Assembly (NCBI GenBank): GCA_027482985.1
Contig: JAIXVO010000788.1
Span: forward strand, 1 to 13,950
DNA length: 13,950 nucleotides
DNA from: Cyanobacteriota bacterium
Lineage (GTDB): Bacteria; Cyanobacteriota; Cyanobacteriia; Leptolyngbyales; Leptolyngbyaceae
Reading direction: 5' to 3'
In this document: piece after piece, positions 7,180 to 13,022 of the stretch
Layout: each line of letters starts with the position of its first letter
How positions within the stretch are numbered: position 1 is the stretch's first letter
Translations under genes and position numbers: made by a program
The notes under the pieces: generated by a model
The model's database searches: none
The model's input: the letters and a program-made list of their open reading frames with translations, nothing else
What the model was told of the DNA's origin: nothing

Positions 7180-8361
7180 ATGACCTCTCCATCCTTAACA
7201 ACTTCTATGCCTAGTTCAACTGCACCCACCCAGCGACAAACTTTATCTATTGCTGTCCTGGTTTACTCTTTAAGAGGATATGGGTCTGAACGAGTGGCGC
7301 TCAACCTGGCTCAGGGGTTTCTTGAAAAAGGACATCGCGTTGATTTTGTGATTATCGAGTCGGGCGGCGAGTTTATTAAAATGGTGCCCCCCGGCGCAAA
7401 GGTGATTGAGTTGGGGGTCACCGACTTGCGATCGATCGCCACCTGGAAGAAAGTTCGCGCTTTGGCGCAATATTTGAAGCGGGAACAGCCCGACGCTCTG
7501 GTTTCAATCTATGACACGATTAACCTAGCGTTTTGGGCAAGGCGTTTAGCTGGAGTTTCAACCCGCATTTTTGTGGATGTGCAAAATACCCTTTCCAATG
7601 AATTTACCGGGATGCGAGGCCGGATCAAGTCCTTTTTGATTCGTCTGTCCTATCCCTGGTCGGATGGCATTATTGCCTCTTCTCAAGGTGTCGCCGAAGA
7701 CTTAGCGGCATTTGCTGGGATTCCTGCCGCCAATTCGACAGTGATTTACAATCCAGTTGTGACACCTGAAATTTTTGCGAAGGCGCAAGCACCCGTGTCT
7801 CATGCCTGGTTTGCGCCGGGAGCACCGCCAGTCCTTTTGGGCGTTGGCAGACTGGCTGAACAAAAAGATTTTGATACCTTAATTCGCGCTTTTGCCTTAG
7901 TCAAAACCCAATGTGCCAGCCGCTTGGTGATTCTCGGTGAGGGGAACTTGCGATCGCCCCTCGAAGCCCTGATCGCTGAATTGGGTCTGCAAGACAGCGT
8001 GGCCTTACTGGGCTACACCGAAAATCCCTATGCCTACATGGCGCGGGCGGCTGTGTTTGTCCTGTCGTCAAAATTTGAAGGGTTTGGCAACGTCGTCGTA
8101 GAAGCCATGGCATTTGGCACCCCGATCGTCTCTACCGATTGTCCCAGTGGACCTGCCGAAATTCTGGAGGATGGCAAATATGGTCGGCTGGTTCCGGTGG
8201 GTGCACCAGCAGCATTGGCTGAGGCAATTTTGCTCACTCTTGATGAATCAACCCAGGTTGCGAGTCGGGAAGCCGTCAAACAACGGGCGCTAGAATTTTC
8301 GCTTGATCGCATCACAGATCAATATCTACAAGTGCTGCAAGCCAAACGAAAAACTGAATAA
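7180..8361 (+). CDS. GT4-family glycosyltransferase, paralog B
   Basis: The product is 393 aa. It is colinear with the gene at 4742: YSLRGYGSERVALNLAQGF (29-47), DTINLAFWA (112-120), RLSYPW (155-160), YNPVVTP (190-196), GVGRLAEQKDF (221-231), LGEGNLR (252-258), NPYAYMA (282-288), then FEGFGNVVVEAM with Glu300/Glu308, and STDCPSGPAEIL (318-329). All expected GT4 parts are present and nothing is broken. In the donor pocket it reads EGFGNVVVEAM where the twin reads EGLPTVLIEAI, so the two may have different sugar or acceptor specificity. The ATG at 7180 lacks a clear SD; ATG 7207 (Met10) is an alternative, since the first ~18 residues are low in structure and unshared. Expression probably comes from the same operon. 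Confidence 0.92.
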   Translation: MTSPSLTTSMPSSTAPTQRQTLSIAVLVYSLRGYGSERVALNLAQGFLEKGHRVDFVIIESGGEFIKMVPPGAKVIELGVTDLRSIATWKKVRALAQYLKREQPDALVSIYDTINLAFWARRLAGVSTRIFVDVQNTLSNEFTGMRGRIKSFLIRLSYPWSDGIIASSQGVAEDLAAFAGIPAANSTVIYNPVVTPEIFAKAQAPVSHAWFAPGAPPVLLGVGRLAEQKDFDTLIRAFALVKTQCASRLVILGEGNLRSPLEALIAELGLQDSVALLGYTENPYAYMARAAVFVLSSKFEGFGNVVVEAMAFGTPIVSTDCPSGPAEILEDGKYGRLVPVGAPAALAEAILLTLDESTQVASREAVKQRALEFSLDRITDQYLQVLQAKRKTE

Positions 8362-8405
8362 ACCTTAATCCAGTTAATTGACTATGCTATGTTTTCAGGA
8401 AAGCT

Positions 8406-9233
8406 ATGAATATCGCCATCCTTTACACCAGTTACCGCCAGTTTGAAGAGCTTGATTTTGCCGCAGAATTTTTGCAGCAAACAGGCTACCTCAAACAGTG
8501 TGACATTATTTATCACAACAATAATAAAAGTATAGATGTTGATGCCCTAAATCAAAAACTAAGCCAACTCCCTTGTCGAAAGCTTAGGTTTATTTATAAT
8601 CCTGTCGCCAACTCCGGCGGGTATTTGTATGGTCATCTGGAAGCAATTTGTGACGCGATGAACGCGATCGAGGATGGTTATTATGACTGGGTAATTCATC
8701 TCCATCCAGATGTTTTTATTGTGAATGAAGAGCTTCTTTTGACCACCTTGAAGGAAGCGAGTGCTCAAGATAAAGTGCTAGTGGTGACCCGCAACTTCGG
8801 CTCTCATTCTGCCGCTTTCGGGACAGACTTCTTTGCCTTCCGCCCTTCCGAAACTATTCGTGCAGTATTTCAATCTACTTTGAATTCTTTTTCGAAGATG
8901 GTGGCTGAGAAAGTTGCAATCATGAATGAAACAGTTTTGTTTCATGAGGTTTACCATCATCAGGTGCCATTTTATCTGGCGAAGCGCTATGTCGCAGACG
9001 TTTGGCATCGAGACTTAGATTGCCTGGGTCTGTGGCATGAGCATGATATGTCGCGGGTTCGTGCTTACCTGGAAAATCCCTCAGCTCGGTGGAGACGAAT
9101 TCCAGTCCGCTGTTTGCGCAAGCCGAAGCAAGCGCTTTATATTGCGAAAGAATGGCTGCAATCTTACCAGTCAGATCAACCCAATGAATCTCTGCTTAAA
9201 CTCTTAACCAAGGTTGAGGTGTCTTTGAATTGA
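8406..9233 (+). CDS. Putative GT-A-fold glycosyltransferase, family uncertain
   Basis: The product is 275 aa, soluble, with no signal peptide. It starts MNIAILYTSYRQFEELDFAAEF, then shows FIYNPVANSGGYLYGHLEA (62-80) and DWVIHLHPDVFIVNEELL (94-111). The pattern 'x-x-N-x-G-x-x-x-G' followed by a hydrophobic strand ending in HPDVF resembles the donor-binding strand and the metal-binding D-x-D region of GT-A enzymes (GT2-like), but the usual second Asp is absent. Further on lie conserved-looking HEVYHHQVPF (180-189) and LWHEHD (209-214), which could supply metal ligands or the catalytic base. AGGA at 8397-8400 is five bases before the ATG. A weak promoter-like pair (TTAATC 8365-8370, TATGTT 8388-8393, 17-base spacer) lies just upstream. 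I do not recognise the family with certainty. Context makes a sugar transferase the best guess. Confidence 0.65.
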   Translation: MNIAILYTSYRQFEELDFAAEFLQQTGYLKQCDIIYHNNNKSIDVDALNQKLSQLPCRKLRFIYNPVANSGGYLYGHLEAICDAMNAIEDGYYDWVIHLHPDVFIVNEELLLTTLKEASAQDKVLVVTRNFGSHSAAFGTDFFAFRPSETIRAVFQSTLNSFSKMVAEKVAIMNETVLFHEVYHHQVPFYLAKRYVADVWHRDLDCLGLWHEHDMSRVRAYLENPSARWRRIPVRCLRKPKQALYIAKEWLQSYQSDQPNESLLKLLTKVEVSLN

Positions 9234-9236
9234 AGG

Positions 9237-9301
9237 GGGTTGATTGCGGTTGAGCGAAAGACAGCGAGGTTAAGTTAAGGAATGAGTGAGCAAAGGTTGA
9301 G
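9237..9301 (+). repeat. Irregular GGTTGA-type direct repeats in the spacer
   Basis: Four related octamers lie in the 88-bp gap: GGGTTGAT at 9237, CGGTTGAG at 9247, AGGTTAAG at 9267 and AGGTTGAG at 9294. Spacing is 10, 20 and 27 bases. AGGTTAAG is the exact reverse complement of CTTAACCT, the core reported for cyanobacterial Pho boxes, but true Pho boxes are spaced every 11 bases and this set is not. A binding site is possible but unproven. Confidence 0.35.
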
Positions 9302-9321
9302 CAACAGTAAGGATGGAATCT

Positions 9322-10419
9322 ATGATTGTGTGTATCCACGAAGACCGGATTGATCATATTCCAGGTGTGAAACTGGCGATCTTGAGTCTGCGCCACCACT
9401 GCCCAACACTCCCCATCCTGGCGAGCTTTCCCCATGCCCCCGCCACCTTACGGAACTGGATCGAACCGCTGCCCAATGTCCAACTTTTAGATGACCCAGA
9501 ACTTGCAGGCAAGGGCTGGAACATCAAGCCAGTGCTCCTGCTCCGTGCTCTAGCCGCAGGGTATGCCGATGCGCTCTGGATGGATGCCGATGTGATTGTC
9601 AATCGTGATTTGCGATCGCGCTTCTCCCAGTTCAGCCCAGAGACGCTAGTCGTGGCTCCAGAATATTATTGGGGGCCACAACAGGGCGGCAACCATCGCG
9701 CGGTCACCTGGGGTCTCAAGCCTGGCCGCAGTTTGCCTGCTACTGCCAATACGGGCATTGTGCGAGCCACATCCCATCACGTGGAACTACTCAAAGCCTG
9801 GCAATTTTTGCTGAACCATCCCGCTTATCGTATGGCTCAAAGTCAACCTGCGGGCGATCGCCCCCTGGCGATGATTGGGGATCAAGAGGTGTTGACTGCC
9901 CTGCTGGGATCGGAAGATTTTGCTGCGGTACCCCTGGAAATTTTGCAGCGGGGGGTCGATATTGCTCAGTGTGCGGGCGCTGCCGGATATACGCCCGCCG
10001 AACGCTTACAATCCTGCTGGCATGCGCCCCCCCTGTTAATTCACGCGATCGGCGGTAAACCCTGGCTGCGATCGCGCTATTTGGCGGGTGCATTTACTGC
10101 TGGCAAGCCGTTGAAGGAACGGTTGCGAGCATCCTATGAATACCTGTATCTGGAACTATCGCCCTATGTGGCGACCGCCCAGCCATACCAGAAGCAAATG
10201 GGGGAAGATACCAGTTGGATGAATCCTCAAAGTCTGCCAGGGCACCTACTGCGAACACTCTCCTGGGGCAACCCAGCTTTACAAGGACTGCCCATGGCAC
10301 TGGTAGAAGCGACGGCGCGGCGTTGGCGATATGTGACCGGGGGCGATCGCGATCGCTTCAAATCGACCTTTCGCCTGGAAACTTCGCCGTTCAACCCCTC
10401 ACCCCTAGACTCACGCTGA
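9322..10419 (+). CDS. GT8-like GT-A glycosyltransferase with DAD motif
   Basis: The product is 365 aa. The core reads GVKLAILSLRHHCP (15-28), GKGWNIKPVLLLRAL (63-77) and DALWMDADVIVNRDL (83-97). The DAD at 88-90 is the D-x-D that holds the metal and nucleotide-sugar diphosphate in GT-A enzymes, and the 'K-P-x-x-L' before it matches GT8-type layouts. Later, NTGIVRAT (143-150), GDQEVL (186-191) and HAIGGKPW (241-248) correspond to acceptor, D-Q-x-x-L and H-x-x-G-x-x-K-P-W elements of that group. About 110 further C-terminal residues form an extra region with no domain I know. I chose ATG 9322 over ATG 9313 because AAGGATGG at 9309-9316 gives good SD spacing only to 9322. It is probably cytoplasmic; no membrane segment is visible. 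Its sugar is unknown. Confidence 0.82.
   Translation: MIVCIHEDRIDHIPGVKLAILSLRHHCPTLPILASFPHAPATLRNWIEPLPNVQLLDDPELAGKGWNIKPVLLLRALAAGYADALWMDADVIVNRDLRSRFSQFSPETLVVAPEYYWGPQQGGNHRAVTWGLKPGRSLPATANTGIVRATSHHVELLKAWQFLLNHPAYRMAQSQPAGDRPLAMIGDQEVLTALLGSEDFAAVPLEILQRGVDIAQCAGAAGYTPAERLQSCWHAPPLLIHAIGGKPWLRSRYLAGAFTAGKPLKERLRASYEYLYLELSPYVATAQPYQKQMGEDTSWMNPQSLPGHLLRTLSWGNPALQGLPMALVEATARRWRYVTGGDRDRFKSTFRLETSPFNPSPLDSR
10343..10356. repeat. Two overlapping HIP1 palindromes
   Basis: GCGATCGC occurs at 10343-10350 and again at 10349-10356, sharing two bases, inside the GT8-like gene. Other HIP1 copies are scattered through most genes, for example at 145, 901, 963, 2542, 2595, 4222, 4252, 7950, 9612, 11196, 13279 and 13296. 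None was found in the gene at 8406. Confidence 0.9.
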
Positions 10420-10566
10420 AAATCACGCCGCGATCTTAGTCTCAGTCTGATGTTTCAGTTCAAACCCGCCAAAAACCGCTTACGCTTACTAATAGTCCTG
10501 CTTTCGATTTCATTTCCCTCCGGATAAATCCTGCCAGCGTCGAAATTCATCTTCACCCATCCACCC
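10420..10566 (+). other. 147-bp spacer before the polymerase gene
   Basis: This is the largest gap between + strand genes. It holds a possible 25-codon ORF (10450-10527, entered separately) and weak AT-rich boxes (TAATAG 10490-10495, GATAAA 10523-10528) without a good -35. There is no hairpin with a T run. A new transcript could begin here, but the sequence does not show it clearly. Confidence 0.4.
10450..10527 (+). CDS. Possible 25-aa hydrophobic small ORF
   Basis: It starts at ATG 10450 and ends at TAA 10525-10527. The peptide has a basic start (Lys5, Lys8, Arg10, Arg12) followed by LRLLIVLLSISF, the profile of a signal peptide or single membrane helix. No SD precedes it. It could be a small membrane protein, the remnant of the start of a lost secreted protein, or chance. 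It is in a different register from the polymerase gene that follows, 39 bases downstream. Confidence 0.2.
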   Translation: MFQFKPAKNRLRLLIVLLSISFPSG

Positions 10567-11952
10567 ATGCAAGCAGAACTTAGCACTCAGGCGCGACCGA
10601 AGCCAAAGGGGTACATTGCGACGACCACCCTGGTGTTACTCTCCCTGGCAAGTGCGTTTTTTTCCCGGTTGCTGGTGTTAGTTAAGTTTCCGCCAATCGT
10701 CAACTTCCTGCATTTTGGGCTGGTGCCCTTTGCCTTTGGCGTAGCCGTTCTGAAAGCTCGCTCCAAAGACACTCAGCAAATTGCCGTGTCCCGACAAGTG
10801 CTCGTGGCTCTATTGCTGGTGCTGACAGTAGGCTTTACCAGTGCCTTGATGAACGATGTCGGGGTGATTAATGTGGTTTTACACTTCCTGCTGTTCAACG
10901 AACCCGTCATGCTGTTGGTGGCCATCATCTGTATTCCGATGTCCGTCACCACCCTGGATCGGTTTCGGAAGTATGTGTTGGGATTTGGGTTCTTTAACCT
11001 GATCTTCGCCCTCATTCAACGCTTTGTGCTGCGGTGGGATGTGCGGGGGCGGAGTTGGTGTCGTAATCTCGATGGCGTAGACACAATTACAGGTGTTTTT
11101 ACGTGCCAAGGAGCGGGGGTGATTGTGGGCGCTTCGGTCTCGCTGGCCCTCGCAGCTCACTTTTTGGTGGCGGCCAAACATCGGCCCATGTGGTTGCGAT
11201 CGCTCGTGGTGCTCGGTTGTCTCGTGCAAATTGTCGAAGCCGATGCCAAGCAGGTGCTCATCGTGGCAGGTGTTGCGTTTGGCTTGTTCTCGCTAGCCAA
11301 TATGAAGGATATCCGGAAAGGGATTATCACCTTAGTGGGGGTGATTGCCGGCGGGCAACTGTTCTGGTGGGCCATGTTCCAGTTTCCGGTTTTGGGTGCC
11401 TTTAGAGGCTGGATTCGACCAGAAATTTACGGGCCTGATGGCGAGGCGACTCGCTTTAAACTATTTGGGGTGAGAGCCATTCTAGAACAGATGGATACGC
11501 CCTGGGAATGGTTGTTTGGCCTCGGTCCAGGACATACGATCGACCGTCTGGGTATGCTGATGCTGAGGGAGTTTGGGTCACTGTTAAATCCCTTGGGCGC
11601 AACCCGGAGCACACTGGCAGATGAAGTTTGGGTCGAAATGGGGAACAGTTGGCTGGCCAGTGGCAGTACAATGTTTTCGCCATTTTTTGGCTGGGGTGCG
11701 ATTTGGGGTGATCTTGGACTTCTCGGCATCGCCGCCTACATTTATCTTTATGTCCTGATTTGGTGTCGGCTCTGCAAGGATGATCTGTGCAAATTTCAAG
11801 TCCTCTGCGTCTTTGTCGTTGGCTGGATTCAGGCTGGCTTGCAAGAGCCCGGATTCACGCTCTATGTAGCGGCACTGTTGGGATTACGCTGGCAAGAACT
11901 GCGCCACCAAGAGCAGGAAAAAGCCGCAGCGACACTGAACGCATTCCTCTAA
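10567..11952 (+). CDS. O-antigen polymerase/ligase-type membrane protein
   Basis: The product is 461 aa with about ten to eleven hydrophobic segments, at roughly residues 16-38, 43-62, 77-95, 99-123, 136-154, 182-202, 208-223, 228-244, 252-275, 376-400 and 409-437. This many-helix layout with one long hydrophilic loop (about 276-365) near the C-terminus is that of Wzy polymerases and O-antigen ligases, which join lipid-linked oligosaccharides on the outer face of the plasma membrane. EADAKQ (224-229) in a membrane segment is a charged motif I associate with cyanobacterial members of this group. The long loop carries IRPEIYGPDGEATRFKLFG (283-301) and GLGPG (318-322), typical of the catalytic periplasmic loop. 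No clear SD precedes ATG 10567. As it follows nine transferases, it is the best candidate for chain polymerisation. Polymerase versus ligase cannot be decided from sequence alone. Confidence 0.8.
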   Translation: MQAELSTQARPKPKGYIATTTLVLLSLASAFFSRLLVLVKFPPIVNFLHFGLVPFAFGVAVLKARSKDTQQIAVSRQVLVALLLVLTVGFTSALMNDVGVINVVLHFLLFNEPVMLLVAIICIPMSVTTLDRFRKYVLGFGFFNLIFALIQRFVLRWDVRGRSWCRNLDGVDTITGVFTCQGAGVIVGASVSLALAAHFLVAAKHRPMWLRSLVVLGCLVQIVEADAKQVLIVAGVAFGLFSLANMKDIRKGIITLVGVIAGGQLFWWAMFQFPVLGAFRGWIRPEIYGPDGEATRFKLFGVRAILEQMDTPWEWLFGLGPGHTIDRLGMLMLREFGSLLNPLGATRSTLADEVWVEMGNSWLASGSTMFSPFFGWGAIWGDLGLLGIAAYIYLYVLIWCRLCKDDLCKFQVLCVFVVGWIQAGLQEPGFTLYVAALLGLRWQELRHQEQEKAAATLNAFL

Positions 11953-12011
11953 GCCCTGGTGCGGATTGGGTCAACTGCCAGGATCCGCGGGACTTAAACC
12001 CGCTGCTGAAG

Positions 12012-12080
12012 ATGACAAATGCAATCTTGACAATTTTCGTGAGGGTGAGCGTGAACACTTTTACCGCTTTGAAAGCATAG
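12012..12080 (+). CDS. Possible 22-aa ORF ahead of the dioxygenase gene
   Basis: It runs from ATG 12012 to TAG 12078-12080. The peptide is rather hydrophobic (AILTIFVRVSVNTF). Its stop overlaps the AGGAG (12079-12083) that may serve the dioxygenase gene, which is how a coupled leader ORF would look. There is no good SD of its own, and the candidate -35 lies inside it, so chance is more likely. Confidence 0.12.
   Translation: MTNAILTIFVRVSVNTFTALKA
12027..12032 (+). promoter_or_regulatory. Candidate -35 box (TTGACA) upstream of dioxygenase
   Basis: This is a perfect consensus -35 hexamer. The best -10-like sequence at usable distance (TGAACA, 12052-12057, 19 bases on) matches TATAAT poorly, so this is only a weak promoter candidate. 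Confidence 0.25.
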
Positions 12081-12094
12081 GAGATCTGAATCAG

Positions 12095-12979
12095 ATGAAG
12101 GAATACTTTGATCGCAATGGGTATGTTGTCGTCCCTCAGTTAATTCCCACGGAATTGATTGATCATTTTTTACGGCTGTATCACCAGGAAATTGTCCCAT
12201 CCCGGCATCCCTTCTTTCGGCAAAACACCAACCGCTATGAAGTCAATCAACTGAATGCATCTGGTTATGTCCAGCAAGCCTTTCTGGATATCCATGATTA
12301 TCAGAATTTTGCTGCATTCAGTACCTGTGCCAAGGAAATTTTTTGCGCCCCGCAGGTGCACCAGGTACTTGGAGAAATCACAGGTGCAGCAACCTGTCAT
12401 CTGATGCAGACGATGCTGTTTGATGCCAACACCGAAACCCCCCCGCATCAGGATTGGTGGTATCTGGATTCAGTGCCCAATGGTCATTTATTAGCGGCCT
12501 GGATTGCGTTAGAAGATATTGACGAACGGGCCGGTAGATTTTATGTGCTGCCGCAAACGATGGACATTGATTTGCATAGCGATACACCCGACCTGCCGCA
12601 TTCCCAATGGTTACAGCGGATTCATCAGTATGTGGATGAGCACCGCGATCGCATCCAGGCACCAGCACTCAAGCGCGGGGATGTGTTGTTCTGGAATTCC
12701 CGCACGATCCACGGCGCACTACCCACGCTCGATCCCAAATTTTCCCGCAAATCTTTGACTGCCCACTACTTACCCGCTGAGTATGCCTTTGGTAACCTGT
12801 TTGTGCAGAAAGACTATATCCAGTACCAGGAATACAACGGCATTAAATACTACCGCAATCAGCCGGACTATTCGATGATGAATAGGTTAAAGTTTAGACT
12901 GAAAACTGCTGTCTACGATTCTCCAGTGTTACTCAAGACGATTCGCAAGGTGCAGACCGTCATCAAAGGTCAAGTTTGA
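12095..12979 (+). CDS. PhyH-type Fe(II)/2-oxoglutarate dioxygenase
   Basis: The product is 294 aa, the usual length for phytanoyl-CoA dioxygenase (PhyH) superfamily proteins, which hydroxylate an unactivated carbon using O2 and 2-oxoglutarate. It opens with EYFDRNGYVVVPQLIP (3-18), the family's usual start. The iron triad is visible: His118 and Asp120 in PPHQDWW, and His206 in FWNSRTIHGAL. Arg218, twelve residues after His206 (SRKSLTAHY), fits the 2-oxoglutarate carboxylate binder. WIALEDIDERAGRFYVLP (136-153) is the conserved middle of the fold. I chose ATG 12095 because no ATG or GTG precedes it in frame; the TTG at 11966 would add 43 unconvincing residues. AGGAG at 12079-12083 is rather far (11 bases). 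Its substrate might be a sugar, lipid or other small molecule; in this locus a glycan-modifying role is plausible. Confidence 0.88.
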   Translation: MKEYFDRNGYVVVPQLIPTELIDHFLRLYHQEIVPSRHPFFRQNTNRYEVNQLNASGYVQQAFLDIHDYQNFAAFSTCAKEIFCAPQVHQVLGEITGAATCHLMQTMLFDANTETPPHQDWWYLDSVPNGHLLAAWIALEDIDERAGRFYVLPQTMDIDLHSDTPDLPHSQWLQRIHQYVDEHRDRIQAPALKRGDVLFWNSRTIHGALPTLDPKFSRKSLTAHYLPAEYAFGNLFVQKDYIQYQEYNGIKYYRNQPDYSMMNRLKFRLKTAVYDSPVLLKTIRKVQTVIKGQV

Positions 12980-12985
12980 CTGGAA

Positions 12986-13014
12986 ACCCTCAGAGACTTA
13001 AAGGATCCGAGGGT
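12986..13014. terminator. Weak inverted repeat between convergent genes
   Basis: ACCCTC (12986-12991) and GAGGGT (13009-13014) form a perfect 6-bp stem, extendable by 2 bp after one mismatch, in the 43-bp gap between the two convergent genes. Neither strand shows a proper T run afterwards. It may act as a shared two-way terminator but is weak. Confidence 0.3.
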
Positions 13015-13022
13015 GCATAGAA

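Larger units (their letters stand above)
11953..12094 (+). other. 142-bp spacer before the dioxygenase gene
   Basis: It holds two small inverted repeats: CCTGG/CCAGG at 11955-11982, and GCGGG/CCCGC around a 7-base loop at 11987-12003. Neither has a T run, so termination is doubtful. A perfect -35 hexamer (TTGACA, 12027-12032) and a 22-codon ORF at 12012-12080 are described separately. Confidence 0.45.

Noticed and set aside
8365..8393. Promoter TTAATC/TATGTT before the gene at 8406
   Set aside because: Spacing is right (17) but only 3 and 4 of 6 bases match consensus, and the start would leave almost no leader; not listed as a feature.
9313..9321. ATG 9313 as start of the GT8-like gene
   Set aside because: The SD-like AAGG abuts or overlaps this ATG, while ATG 9322 has proper spacing and gives the natural N-terminus.
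9669..10058. 129-codon + strand frame inside the GT8-like gene
   Set aside because: It is an out-of-frame reading of the GT8-like gene; its residues are a low-complexity mix without motifs.
11787..12080. 97-codon + strand reading frame over the end of the polymerase gene
   Set aside because: It overlaps a clear membrane protein in another frame and its peptide shows no recognisable domain.
11966..12094. TTG 11966 as start of the dioxygenase gene
   Set aside because: The extra 43 residues are polar, unlike any domain, and the PhyH-type sequence begins right at ATG 12095.
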